A stretch of 39,627 nt of DNA from Planctomycetota bacterium (lineage in GTDB: Bacteria; Planctomycetota; Phycisphaerae; Phycisphaerales; Phycisphaeraceae). The position numbers and the translations under genes were made by a program. The notes below the pieces were generated by a model. The model did not search any database. It was not told where the DNA came from and saw nothing but the letters and a program-made list of their open reading frames with translations. Numbering within the stretch: position 1 is the stretch's first letter; every line of letters begins with the position of its first letter. Below are positions 1 to 7,864 of the stretch, piece by piece. The stretch is taken from contig JAPLMQ010000208.1 in assembly GCA_026386955.1 (NCBI GenBank), positions 1 to 39,627 of the forward strand. Reading direction: 5' to 3'.

Positions 1-2
1 AC

Positions 3-254
3 ATCGACCGCGTCGACCTGGCCGTGCTGGGCATCGGGGGCTACAACCCCTGGATCGCCTCGCACGCGAGCCCGGAGGAGGCGTGGCGGATGGCCGGGCA
101 GATGCGGGCCGAGCACGTGCTGCCGATGCACCACAGCACGTTCAAGCTGTCGCAAGAGCCGGCGAACGAGCCGATGGAGCGGCTGCTCACCGTCGCGGGC
201 GGCGACGCCCCGCGCGTGGTGGTCCGCGAGATCGGCGGGCAGTGGTCGGGGTGA
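3..254 (+). CDS. UlaG-like MBL-fold metallohydrolase, C-terminal end (5' partial)
   Basis: The frame is open from the window edge to a TGA at 252-254, so only the last 83 residues are present. The segment reads IGGYNPW, then a His after SHASPEEA, then LPMHHSTFKLSQEP and EPMERLL. This matches the C-terminal part of UlaG/NAPE-PLD-type metallo-beta-lactamase-fold hydrolases, where a final His in the HHSTF-type motif belongs to the dinuclear metal site and Glu-Pro repeats follow. The substrate cannot be told from this fragment. The ATG/GTG codons inside the fragment are internal, not starts. It is separated by about 140 bp from the next gene and is probably an independent cytoplasmic enzyme. The fold is fairly sure; the specific function is unknown. 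Confidence 0.7.
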   Translation: MDRVDLAVLGIGGYNPWIASHASPEEAWRMAGQMRAEHVLPMHHSTFKLSQEPANEPMERLLTVAGGDAPRVVVREIGGQWSG

Positions 255-397
255 GGGGCGATTTCCCACCCCTCCGCAAGCCGTGCCCCGGCGGAGCCGA
301 TAACAGGAAATGGCGCCCGCGCGCGAAAGGCTATCGCCTCGGCGCGCGGAGGCAGGTATCATCCACGGGGACCCCAGCCAGGGAATAGAACTCCAAC

Positions 398-1753
398 GTG
401 ACGTTGAGTTTCCTGCAACAAGCCACCGACCGAAGCGCTCCTCCCACAGCGCCCGTCGCCCCCAGCCCGATGGGCTGCCCGTGGGACTGGTGCGGCCAGC
501 GCCGCGCGCGTTTGGTCGGCGCCGCCCGCCGGCATCTCTGGCGGCATGACGCCGAGTACCGCCGCTACTGGGCCCGCAACTCCGAAGCCGGCTGCCCCGA
601 CCTGCTCGACTACATCTTCGTCACGCCCCAGGACTCGCCCGACCCGGCGGCCCTCTTCCCGCGCCTGCGCTGGGGCGGGCTGGTGGTCTTCACCACGCCC
701 AAGCGCGCCGACGCCGTCGCCGCCGCCACGATCTTCCGCGACCGCGAGGGCTTCATCGTCGACGCCGAGCCGCGCCCGATCGGCCTGGGCCCGCTGGGCC
801 TCTCGCTGCCGGGCCTCCGCGGCTGGTGCTTCACCGCCCGCAAGGTCCAGCTCGTCGCCCCGGGGCGCTTCACCGACCGGTTCACGTACCAGGTCGAGCT
901 CGTGCGCGACGCGGCCACGGGGGCGTTCGTCGTCCGCAAGGAAGTCCCCTCGCTCGAGCAGATCGTCAACCGTCTGCGCGACCGCTTCCCCGACGCCGAC
1001 GACGAGACGGTGACCAGCCGGGCCCGCAAGCTGGTCGACAAGGTCTTCCCGGTCTTCCTCACGCGCGAGGCGGCCTTCCTGAACATCCTGCAGCGCGACC
1101 TGCCCAAGCCATACAACGACCGCGTGCCCAAGGTGCTCGGCACGGAGAAGGACGAACGCGGCTTCGTCCGCCGGCTGCACCTGAGCTGGCTTCGCAACGG
1201 GGGCGAGCCGATCTCGCAGATCGAGTTCGCCCGCCAGGGGGCCGACCTGCTGCAGGCCCTGCACGACCGCGCGGGGATCATCCACCTCGACCTGCGCCTC
1301 GACAACTTCGTGATCACCGAGAAGGGCGTGGGCTTCGTCGACTTCGGGTCGGCCGTCCGCGTCGACGAGGACCTGCAGCAGAGCAAGATGCTCCAGACGC
1401 TCTTCGACGAGATGATGTACACCTCGGAGAGCCAGAAGCGGCTGGCGAAGATGACGCGCAAGGGGAAGGTGACGTCGAGCGCGATCAGCCGGGGGCTCAA
1501 CCGCGTCGACAAGGCGGTCGACCTCTTCTGCCTCGCGGTGGAGATGAACGAGTCGCACCTGCACCCGGACCTGAAGGCGCTGGTGCATTACGTGCCCGAC
1601 GGCGCCGAGGCCCGGGCCCTGGCGAAGCTGACGACGACGATCATGACGCCGAGCGACCCGAACAACCCGCCGTTCAAGAGCGCGCGGGACATCCTGCAGG
1701 GGATCGAGCGGGTGAACACGAAGCTGCACGACGTCGCCGCGGCGGCGGGGTGA
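398..1753 (+). CDS. Protein-kinase-fold (RIO/Kdo-kinase-like) hypothetical protein
   Basis: A 451-residue protein, counting from a GTG at 398; an ATG at 470 (MGCPWDWC) is an alternative start. The C-terminal half carries a recognisable kinase catalytic loop: H296-L-D298 followed by N303, and D315-F-G twelve residues later, in HLDLRLDN...GFVDFGSA. A candidate ATP-binding Lys lies in FVVRKEV near residue 180. This is the pattern of atypical small kinases (RIO, Kdo kinase, aminoglycoside phosphotransferase relatives). The N-terminal about 150 residues are unlike a kinase lobe and contain a CPWDWC motif. There is no membrane segment, so it is probably cytosolic. Substrate is unknown. A TATCAT box at 357-362 could be its -10 element. 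Next downstream, 14 bp away, is a small lipoprotein gene. Confidence 0.7.
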   Translation: MTLSFLQQATDRSAPPTAPVAPSPMGCPWDWCGQRRARLVGAARRHLWRHDAEYRRYWARNSEAGCPDLLDYIFVTPQDSPDPAALFPRLRWGGLVVFTTPKRADAVAAATIFRDREGFIVDAEPRPIGLGPLGLSLPGLRGWCFTARKVQLVAPGRFTDRFTYQVELVRDAATGAFVVRKEVPSLEQIVNRLRDRFPDADDETVTSRARKLVDKVFPVFLTREAAFLNILQRDLPKPYNDRVPKVLGTEKDERGFVRRLHLSWLRNGGEPISQIEFARQGADLLQALHDRAGIIHLDLRLDNFVITEKGVGFVDFGSAVRVDEDLQQSKMLQTLFDEMMYTSESQKRLAKMTRKGKVTSSAISRGLNRVDKAVDLFCLAVEMNESHLHPDLKALVHYVPDGAEARALAKLTTTIMTPSDPNNPPFKSARDILQGIERVNTKLHDVAAAAG

Positions 1754-1767
1754 ATTCCGGGGAAGCC

Positions 1768-1965
1768 ATGATTCAGATCCGTCTCGATCCCGTGCCGCGT
1801 CGCCGTCGGCCGCGTGGCGTCTTTGATGTTGTCGTCGCCGTGGTCGCCGCGATGGTGCTCGTGGGCGTCGTCGCGGGCTGCGCGGGGATGGAGGGGCGGG
1901 TGCGCGTCGGGTCCGACCCGGACGAGAAGCCTTCGCCGGATTTCGCGGAATCGCAGAAGTGGTGA
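1768..1965 (+). CDS. Small lipoprotein, hypothetical
   Basis: A 65-residue ORF beginning at the ATG at 1768, preceded by a GGGGAAG purine stretch at a suitable distance. It has an Arg-rich N-terminus (RRRRPRG), a hydrophobic stretch VVVAVVAAMVLVGVVAGC and a lipobox VAGC, so the mature protein would be only about 30 residues anchored by a lipidated Cys. The mature part (EGRVRVGSDPDEKPSPDFAESQKW) has no recognised domain. It lies 14 bp after the kinase-like gene and could be cotranscribed. The end of the gene is 16 bp before a family 1 palindromic element. Real-gene status rests on the lipobox and start context. Confidence 0.55.
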   Translation: MIQIRLDPVPRRRRPRGVFDVVVAVVAAMVLVGVVAGCAGMEGRVRVGSDPDEKPSPDFAESQKW

Positions 1966-1981
1966 GCGGGGGACGAAGGTT

Positions 1982-2211
1982 CTGATCAGAGCCGGGGACT
2001 GTGTCCCCGTCGATCGGGCGAAAGGCGGTACTCCGCCTCGCGCGACGTGCCGCACGTGCAGGCGGGGCACAATTCACCTTGGCGCCACATCGACAGGCTA
2101 TGACGCTGGCGTCATCGGCTTCCCGGGTCTTGGATGGCATCCGGCGATTCGCGCGAGCGGAGTACCGCTGCGCGCCCGATCGACGGACACACAGTGTCCG
2201 GCTCTGATCAG
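1982..2211. repeat. Family 1 palindromic element, copy A (+ orientation)
   Basis: A 230-bp element bounded by CTGATCAG at both ends with near-matching inverted arms of about 62 bp. Each arm carries two hairpins. The outer one is GGGGAC-TGT-GTCCCC on the left and GGACAC-ACA-GTGTCC on the right; the inner one is GGCGG-TACT-CCGCC on the left and AGCGG-AGTA-CCGCT on the right. The stems differ between arms by paired changes. It fills nearly the whole gap between the convergent lipoprotein and acetyltransferase genes. At its right end an ATCAGGCTTC remnant of the extra terminal hairpin seen in other copies runs into the acetyltransferase stop codon. It has no coding capacity of its own. Confidence 0.85.
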
Positions 2212-2214
2212 GCT

Positions 2215-2697
2215 TCACACCCGCTCGAGGCCGCGCGTGACCAAGTACGGCCTATCGACTCCCGGCGCCTTCGTGTAGCCCAGGCGGTCGTACATGATCA
2301 GGTGGTCCGGGCAACCCCAACCCGCGGTGCTGCGGATGCGGGCGCAGCCAGACTCCTTGGCGACGCTCGACGCCCGGCGGAGCAGGCGCCCCGCCAGACC
2401 GCGCCCGCGGAATTCCGAAGGCACGATCAAGTGCCGGATCGACGCCACCCGCTGCGGCTGGCCGGTCTCGGGGGCGTCGTCGAGTTCCAGGAGCATGAAG
2501 AGGCCCGCGAGCCATTGGCCGTCGGTCGTCGCGGCGACGCAGGCGGGCATCGGGCGTCCGGGCCCCGGCCCCTCGGCCGCGGTCGCCGCGTTGGCCCAGG
2601 CCTTATCGACCTCCGCGCCGAAAAGTTCCGTCGCCTCGGGCGGCAAGGGATCGCCGGCGAAATAGACCTGCATCGTGTATTCGGGCATGTGGGTCAT
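2215..2697 (-). CDS. GNAT-family N-acetyltransferase
   Basis: An acetyl-CoA-dependent acyltransferase of the GNAT fold. The diagnostic motif A is VPSEFRGRGLAGRLLRRA (R/Q-x-x-G-x-G/A, binding the pyrophosphate of acetyl-CoA) in the second half, preceded by the beta4 strand RVASIRHLIV. A C-terminal YDRLGY motif (usual F/Y-x-x-x-G-F) ends the fold. The reading frame is open to an ATG at 2733, but that would leave 27 bp to the divergent rsmH start. I prefer the start at 2697 (MTHMPEYTMQV), giving 160 residues. Substrate is not predictable. It is transcribed away from rsmH and its 3' end abuts repeat copy A. Confidence 0.8.
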   Translation of the reverse strand: MTHMPEYTMQVYFAGDPLPPEATELFGAEVDKAWANAATAAEGPGPGRPMPACVAATTDGQWLAGLFMLLELDDAPETGQPQRVASIRHLIVPSEFRGRGLAGRLLRRASSVAKESGCARIRSTAGWGCPDHLIMYDRLGYTKAPGVDRPYLVTRGLERV

Positions 2698-2760
2698 GGC
2701 GGGCAATTCTACGCACGGCTCCCGCGAAAACATCTCGCCCTCGCCGTGCTATAACGAGGC

Positions 2761-3873
2761 ATGGCCTCCAAACCCGACGAACCGACCGACTCCCCGGACT
2801 CCCCGGACTCCCCGGACTCCACCGACCCCGACGACGACCTGGCCTCCCAAGCCCCGGGCCCCCTAGGGCTGCCCTCCAGCACCGGGCCGACCGGCCACGT
2901 CGCGGTCCTGCCCGCGGAGGTGCTCGAATACCTCGCGCCCAAGCCGGGCGGGGTGATCCTCGACTGCACGCTCGGGCGGGCCGGGCACGCGAAGCTCATC
3001 ACGCCCCATCTCGCCCCGGGCGGGCGCTACGTCGGCCTCGACGTCGACCCGCTGAACCTCGACTTCGCCCGCGAGGCCCTGGCCGGCGCTCCGGCGCGGG
3101 TCGACGCAGTTCAGGTCGACGTAGTGCGGAGCAACTTCGCCGCGGCCCGCTCGGCCCTCGACGCGCTGGGCATCGGCCGGGTCGACGGGCTGCTGGCCGA
3201 CCTGGGCTTCGCGTCGAACCAGATGACCGATCCGGCCCGCGGGCTCTCCTTCGCCGCGGAGGGGCCGCTCGACATGCGGCTCGACCCGGACCTGGGACAA
3301 ACCGCGGCCGACCTGTTGAACCGTTTGCCGGAGCGCGAGCTGGCGGACGTGATCTATCGGTACGGCGAGGAGCCGATGAGCCGAAAAATCGCGCGAAAAG
3401 TTGTGGAAGCGCGCAGGACATCACCGATCCTTAAGACATCGGAGTTGGCGCAACTGGTGAGGGAGGCATACGGCGGTGGGAGGGCGGCCCAATCCCGCAT
3501 GGATCCGGCGACACGGACATTCATGGCGCTTCGGATCGCGGTGAATGAGGAACTCGGGGCGCTCGAACGGTTGCTCAGCGAGCTTCCGGGACTGATGGGC
3601 GAGGGGGGCCGGGCCGTCATCATCAGCTTCCACTCTCTCGAAGACCGGCTCGTCAAGCACGCCTTCGCCGGGTTGCACCGGGACGGCGTGGCGAGGCGAC
3701 TGACGCCCAAGCCGGTGGTCGCCGGCGACGACGAGCGCCGCGACAACCCCCGCAGCCGCTCGGCCAAGCTCCGGGCGATCGAATGGAACGGTTCCGCCGC
3801 ACGCGATTCGGCAACGGACTCAGCAAGCTACGCAGGCAAAAACTGGACTCGACAACGGGACTCGACAACTTAG
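2761..3873 (+). CDS. rsmH: 16S rRNA (cytosine(1402)-N(4))-methyltransferase RsmH
   Basis: An SAM-dependent methyltransferase (MraW family) that N4-methylates C1402 of 16S rRNA; it usually opens the division and cell wall cluster. Visible landmarks are HVAVLPAEVLEYL, motif I DCTLGRAGHAKLI (family usual GTLGGGGHS, so two Gly are replaced), GLDVDPLNLD, the DGLLADLGFASNQMTDPARGLSF...GPLDMRLD block, and the highly typical GRAVIISFHSLEDRLVKHAF. At 370 residues it is longer than the usual about 310, because of an about 40-residue acidic/Pro N-terminal extension containing the DSPDSPDSPDST repeat. A TATAAC box at 2750-2755 ends 5 bp before the ATG, which suggests a leaderless or near-leaderless mRNA. 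The neighbours downstream are LysM, ftsL-like and ftsI genes. Confidence 0.93.
   Translation: MASKPDEPTDSPDSPDSPDSTDPDDDLASQAPGPLGLPSSTGPTGHVAVLPAEVLEYLAPKPGGVILDCTLGRAGHAKLITPHLAPGGRYVGLDVDPLNLDFAREALAGAPARVDAVQVDVVRSNFAAARSALDALGIGRVDGLLADLGFASNQMTDPARGLSFAAEGPLDMRLDPDLGQTAADLLNRLPERELADVIYRYGEEPMSRKIARKVVEARRTSPILKTSELAQLVREAYGGGRAAQSRMDPATRTFMALRIAVNEELGALERLLSELPGLMGEGGRAVIISFHSLEDRLVKHAFAGLHRDGVARRLTPKPVVAGDDERRDNPRSRSAKLRAIEWNGSAARDSATDSASYAGKNWTRQRDSTT
2788..2823 (+). repeat. 9-bp tandem repeat inside rsmH (DSP repeats)
   Basis: GACTCCCCG occurs three times in tandem, followed by a variant GACTCCACC. It encodes DSP-DSP-DSP-DST in the N-terminal extension of RsmH, upstream of the methyltransferase fold. 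Being in units of three codons, changes in copy number would not alter the frame. Confidence 0.85.
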
Positions 3874-3944
3874 CCGACCGCCGCTTTAATTGATCGATGA
3901 TCCCGCCAAGGTCGGCGGATCGAGCCCACAAGGATGGATGGCTC

Positions 3945-5327
3945 ATGGCACGCGAAACGAAAGTCGGACTGCTGGTCGGCATGTGTGTGATCCTGCTCAT
4001 CGGGATCATCGTCAGCGACCACCTCTCGGTGGTGAACCAGCAGCAGCCCGCCCCCCTGATCGGCTTCGCCCGCGACGCCCAACGGGGCGTGAACTCCCGC
4101 CCCGCCGAGGCGGCCGCCAACACCCCCGCCGACGCCATCAACGGCATGCGGACCACCGAGCGCTCGCGCCCGTTGCCCATGCCCGGCGAAGGGGCGACCT
4201 CCACCATCCGTCCCCCTGCGCCGACCGGCGGCCCGGGCGCCCCCAGCGGCCCGTCGTTCCCCGTGCCCAACAACGACCAGCAGATCGAGCGCCGCCCCAC
4301 GCCGCCCGACACCTCCATCGCCCGCGGCCCCGCTTCGCCGACACAGACGCCGACCCCCACCCCCGGCCCGGTCGCCCTCGCGCAACACACCGTCAAGCAC
4401 GGCGAGACGCTCTACAGCATCGCCAAGCAGTACTACGGCAAGACCTCCGAGTGGAAACGGATCCAGGAAGCCAACGCCAGCGCCGTCGGCCCGCAAGGCC
4501 AGCTCAAGGACAGCATGAACCTGCTGATCCCCGCGCTGCCGGGCCAAACCCCCGGCCAGACTCCCGCGCAGGCCGGCGCCCCGGCTCCCACCGCCCCGCG
4601 CCTGACTGATTCCGGCAATACGGCCGGCAGCACGCCCTCGCAGCCCGTCCGCGGGAGCAGCAGGACGATCCGCGTCCAGCCCAACGACACTTTGGCCACG
4701 CTCGCCGCCCGCCACCTGGGCTCGCGCGACCGCTGGCTCGACATCCTCGAAGCCAACAAGGACAAGCTCCACAAGGCCCAGGACCTGAAGATCGGGATGG
4801 AGCTCCGCCTGCCCGAATCCCGCGCCAGCCTCACGCCCCGCAGCGAGATCACCCCCGTCGCGGGCTCGGCCGGCTCCACGGCGACCGTCTCGACCGCCGG
4901 ATCGTCCGTCGCCCCGCCCTCCCGCCCCGCGACGCTCGTGACCGGCCCCGTCCGCACGGCCAACCCCCTGCCCACGGGCGTTCGTCCGGTGATGCCGCAG
5001 CCCGCCGCCGGCTCCACCTCGGGAGTCGTCACCCCCGCCCCGCGTCCCACCGCCAGCATGCCCCCGGCCACCCCCGTCACCCGCCCCGGCACCCCGTGGC
5101 CCGGCTCCGGCCCGGCCGACCGAGCCACCCCGGCCCCCGCCGCCCCCGCCGCCGTCCGGACCTACACCATCCAGCCCGGCGACTCGCTCCAGGGCATCGC
5201 CCAGCAGATGCTCGGCGACTCCAACCAGTGGCCGCGGATCTTCGACCTGAACCGGGCCGCCTTGGCCGGGCAGCAGCAACTTCGTGTGGGTCAGGAATTG
5301 GTTATTCCCCCCGCTTCGAGCCGATAG
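3945..5327 (+). CDS. Membrane-anchored triple-LysM protein
   Basis: A 460-residue protein. I chose the ATG at 3945 because it follows AAGGATGG and because MARETKVGLLVGMCVILLIGIIVSDHL makes a normal N-terminal signal-anchor; the frame is open further upstream to 3897. After the anchor come Pro/Thr/Ala-rich linkers joining three LysM modules at about residues 147-198 (HTVKHGETLYSIAKQYYG), 242-290 (IRVQPNDTLATLAARHLG) and 405-460 (YTIQPGDSLQGIAQQMLG). LysM binds N-acetylglucosamine polymers such as peptidoglycan, so the protein probably tethers the envelope to glycan strands. No hydrolase domain is present. The position between rsmH and the ftsL-like gene, where proteobacterial dcw clusters go straight to ftsL, suggests a role in cell wall or division. 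Confidence 0.85.
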   Translation: MARETKVGLLVGMCVILLIGIIVSDHLSVVNQQQPAPLIGFARDAQRGVNSRPAEAAANTPADAINGMRTTERSRPLPMPGEGATSTIRPPAPTGGPGAPSGPSFPVPNNDQQIERRPTPPDTSIARGPASPTQTPTPTPGPVALAQHTVKHGETLYSIAKQYYGKTSEWKRIQEANASAVGPQGQLKDSMNLLIPALPGQTPGQTPAQAGAPAPTAPRLTDSGNTAGSTPSQPVRGSSRTIRVQPNDTLATLAARHLGSRDRWLDILEANKDKLHKAQDLKIGMELRLPESRASLTPRSEITPVAGSAGSTATVSTAGSSVAPPSRPATLVTGPVRTANPLPTGVRPVMPQPAAGSTSGVVTPAPRPTASMPPATPVTRPGTPWPGSGPADRATPAPAAPAAVRTYTIQPGDSLQGIAQQMLGDSNQWPRIFDLNRAALAGQQQLRVGQELVIPPASSR

Positions 5328-5421
5328 AATCTAGGTCGGCGTTCATCGCCGGGCCGGCTTCCATGGCACTCCGCCAAGCCGCCCGCCGTGGACGTGCCGA
5401 CTGAATCGGCCAAGGCAAGCC

Positions 5422-5784
5422 ATGTTCCTCAAGTCGCTCACGGTGATCGTCTTCTTCGCGGCCGTCGCGGTGCTGGTCCTCAGCTACCGCCAGCAGCGGC
5501 TGGAGATGACCAACGAGATGGCGCGGCTGCACCACCAGATCGACCAATCCCGCCAGAAGATGTGGGACCTCCAAGTCAAGATCGCCGACCACGTCGAGCC
5601 CCCGGCGTTGGCGAAGGCGATCGACCGGGCCCACCTGAAGCTTGAATCCGCGACACCCAACGCCGGGAACCCCGTCGAGCCCACGCCGCCCGCGAAGGGC
5701 GGAAACCCCGGCGCACGTCCGCACGCCCCGCAGAACCGCCCCTCGTCGCTCACCCAGGCCCGTCCGCACCGTGCCGATGATTGA
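5422..5784 (+). CDS. FtsL-like small division protein
   Basis: A 120-residue protein with one N-terminal membrane segment (SLTVIVFFAAVAVLVLSY), then a predicted coiled coil (RQQRLEMTNEMARLHHQIDQSRQKMWDLQVKIADHV) and a low-complexity Pro-rich tail. Bitopic topology, short coiled coil and position immediately before ftsI are the hallmarks of FtsL, which links FtsB/FtsQ to the septal synthase. FtsL sequences diverge strongly, so the call rests on architecture and synteny. The tail (from about residue 70) is longer than in typical FtsL. The ATG at 5422 follows CAAGGCAAG. The gene ends 27 bp before the next start. Confidence 0.6.
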   Translation: MFLKSLTVIVFFAAVAVLVLSYRQQRLEMTNEMARLHHQIDQSRQKMWDLQVKIADHVEPPALAKAIDRAHLKLESATPNAGNPVEPTPPAKGGNPGARPHAPQNRPSSLTQARPHRADD

Positions 5785-5811
5785 CGCACTTTTCCTGAAT
5801 CCGAATCGCCC

Positions 5812-6129
5812 ATGAGATTCTTCTTCTTCGGCCGACGCAAGGATGCGACCGCCCCCGAAACCCCCTCGGCCGAGGGTGAATCCGCGCAAGCGACGCCCCC
5901 GGAAGCTGCGTCCAACAACGTCCCGCCCACCGCCTCCCCCACCCCTGTCCAACGCACGATCCCCGGCGATCCCGCCGACGACTTCCCGCTGCTCGCCGCC
6001 GCCCGCGCGGAGGCCGCCGAGGAGGCTACCGCCGCGACGCCGACGCCGCCCCCGGAGCCGAGCGTGGCCCCCAGCTCTCGACGCCCGACGAGAGCGCCCG
6101 CCGGGCCTTGGTCGTCGGCCGGGCGATGA
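5812..6129 (+). CDS. N-terminal cytoplasmic tail of FtsI, separated by an apparent frameshift
   Basis: Frame beginning ATG 5812 (MRFFFFGRRKDATAPE) that encodes an acidic, Pro/Ala-rich stretch ending meaningfully at about ...TPPPEPSVAP near 6072. It then runs into an Arg/Pro shadow sequence and stops at 6129. The neighbouring frame, in which ftsI lies, becomes protein-like exactly there: QLSTPDESARRALVVGRAMITLV. One extra C in the run of five C at 6068-6072 would fuse the two into a single gene of about 670 codons. I therefore read this as the N-terminal tail of FtsI, with a real or sequencing-derived one-base loss. A separate small protein is the alternative. Both halves show high-GC third positions in their own frame. 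Confidence 0.5.
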   Translation: MRFFFFGRRKDATAPETPSAEGESAQATPPEAASNNVPPTASPTPVQRTIPGDPADDFPLLAAARAEAAEEATAATPTPPPEPSVAPSSRRPTRAPAGPWSSAGR

Positions 6130-7823
6130 TCACGCTAGTCACCCTCGGCTTCCTTGGCTTGTTCGGACGGGTCTACCAGCTCCAGACCAATGCCCCGCCG
6201 CGCATCAAGGCCCTCGTCGGCTCGCAGAAGAGCCAGGTCAAGTTCCTCGGCAGGCCCGGCAACCTCGAGGACCGCAAGGGGCGCCTGCTCGCCACCTCGC
6301 GGGCCGCGATCCAGCTCTACGTCGACCCCGGCCTGATCGAGGACCCCAGCACCTTCGCCGAGCACGTCGCCTCCGACCTGGGCTACGACTCCGCCTTCAT
6401 CGACCAGCGCGTCGGGGCCAACTCCGAGCGCCGCTACGTCCTGCTCGACCGCCGGCTCGACGACACCCGCGCCGCCAAGATCTCGCAGATCTCCCTCAAG
6501 GGGCTCGGCACCGACGCCCACCTCGCCCGCGACTACCCGCAGGGCGCGCTGGGCGGGCAGATCGTCGGCTTCCGCAACATCGACGGCCACGGCATCGAAG
6601 GCGTCGAGAAGGCGTTCGACAGCGAGCTGGCCGGCAAGGCCGGCTCGATGACCTTCTTCCGCGACGCCCGCCACCACGCCCTCTGGATCGAGAACGGGCA
6701 GTACACCCCGCCCACCGACGGCAAGTCCGTCCGCCTCTCGATCGACCTGACCATCCAGGCCTTCGCCGAGAACGAGCTGATCCAGGCCTGCAAGCAGTAC
6801 GAGGCCCAGTCGGGCGAGATGGTGGCGATGGACCCGGCGACGGGCGAGATCCTCGCGATCGCCAACTACCCGCAGGTCGACCCCAACGACTTCGGCATCA
6901 CCAAGCCCGAGAAGCGCCGCAACCGCGCGATCACCGACACCTACGAGCCCGGCTCGACCTTCAAGCCCTTCATCTGGTCGATGGCGACCCAGGGCCGGTT
7001 CGCCTCGCCCGGCGAATACCTCAACTGCACCTCCAGCGGCGTCTACGTCACCTCGGCCGGCCGCCGGCTGCACGACGCCCACCCCGCGGGCACCGTCACC
7101 TGGGACGAGGTGCTGGTGAAGTCGTCGAACATCGGCATGGCGATCGTCGGCCAGCGCATGGGCGCCGACAAGCTCTACGACGCCGTCCGCGCCTTCGGCT
7201 TCGGAACGCCCACCGGCACGGGCCTGCCCGGCGAGATCACCGGCAAGGTCCGCCCCTCGAAGTACTGGACCTCCTACTCCATCACCAGCGTCCCGATGGG
7301 CCAGGAAGTCTCCGTCACCGCGATGCAGATCTGCCGCGGCTTCGCCGCCTTCGCCAACGGCGGCTACCTGGTGAGCCCCACGATCCGCCTGCGCGACCTC
7401 TCGAACCCCGACGACCTGCCGAAGTTCCGCCGGCTGCTCAACCCGCAGATCGCCGCCCACACCCGCGAGGTCCTCCGCCGCGTGGTCACCGAGGGCACCG
7501 GGCGCAAGGCCGACAGCCCGATGTACGACATCTTCGGGAAGACCGGCACCGCCCAGATCGCCGGGCCCCACGGCGGGTACATCACCAACGCCTTCGTCGC
7601 CTCCTTCATCTGCGGCGCCCCGCTCGACGACCCCCGCATCGTCGTCGCCTGCGTGATCCACCATCCCAACCGCGAGAAGGGCCACTTCGGCGGCACCGTC
7701 GCGGCCCCCGCCGCCCGCCGGCTCATCGAGCAGAGCTTGGTCTACATGGGCATCCCGCCCCACCCGCCGGAGGATTCCGAAGGCACGGGGCAGATGGTCA
7801 GCGAGACGTCGACGCACGATTGA
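6108..7823 (+). CDS. ftsI: Septal peptidoglycan transpeptidase FtsI/PBP2-type (class B PBP)
   Basis: A D,D-transpeptidase that cross-links peptidoglycan on the outer face of the inner membrane. Numbering from a TTG at 6108 (an ATG at 6126 is the alternative), there is a membrane anchor MITLVTLGFLGLFGRVYQLQ, a pedestal domain with NLEDRKGRLLATS (usual RGxIxDRxGxxLA) and GFRNIDGHGIEGVEKAFD. The penicillin-binding domain has S283-T-F-K286, S339-S-N341 and K478-T-G-T481, so all catalytic motifs are intact. At 571 residues it lacks the usual cytoplasmic N-terminus, which seems to lie in the other frame from 5812. There is no C-terminal PASTA domain, so it is FtsI-like rather than PASTA-type Pbp2x. 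It ends the division cluster. Confidence 0.9.
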   Translation: MVVGRAMITLVTLGFLGLFGRVYQLQTNAPPRIKALVGSQKSQVKFLGRPGNLEDRKGRLLATSRAAIQLYVDPGLIEDPSTFAEHVASDLGYDSAFIDQRVGANSERRYVLLDRRLDDTRAAKISQISLKGLGTDAHLARDYPQGALGGQIVGFRNIDGHGIEGVEKAFDSELAGKAGSMTFFRDARHHALWIENGQYTPPTDGKSVRLSIDLTIQAFAENELIQACKQYEAQSGEMVAMDPATGEILAIANYPQVDPNDFGITKPEKRRNRAITDTYEPGSTFKPFIWSMATQGRFASPGEYLNCTSSGVYVTSAGRRLHDAHPAGTVTWDEVLVKSSNIGMAIVGQRMGADKLYDAVRAFGFGTPTGTGLPGEITGKVRPSKYWTSYSITSVPMGQEVSVTAMQICRGFAAFANGGYLVSPTIRLRDLSNPDDLPKFRRLLNPQIAAHTREVLRRVVTEGTGRKADSPMYDIFGKTGTAQIAGPHGGYITNAFVASFICGAPLDDPRIVVACVIHHPNREKGHFGGTVAAPAARRLIEQSLVYMGIPPHPPEDSEGTGQMVSETSTHD

Positions 7824-7864
7824 TTGCGTTGGACTCCCGCCTTCCGAAGGCCGACAATTCCCCC

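Noticed and set aside
359..2218. Long 619-residue open frame on the minus strand
   Set aside because: It is the antisense of the kinase-like gene and repeat A. Its sequence is Arg/Asp/Val-rich low complexity typical of GC-rich shadow frames.
6135..7817. 560-residue minus-strand frame opposite ftsI
   Set aside because: Antisense shadow with Val/Gly/Asp bias and no domain; ftsI on the other strand has all catalytic motifs.
5843..7864. Upstream part of a 932-residue plus-strand frame ending in PhyH copy 1
   Set aside because: The first about 670 codons overlap ftsI in another frame and read as Arg/Pro shadow; only the part from ATG 7865 is a protein.
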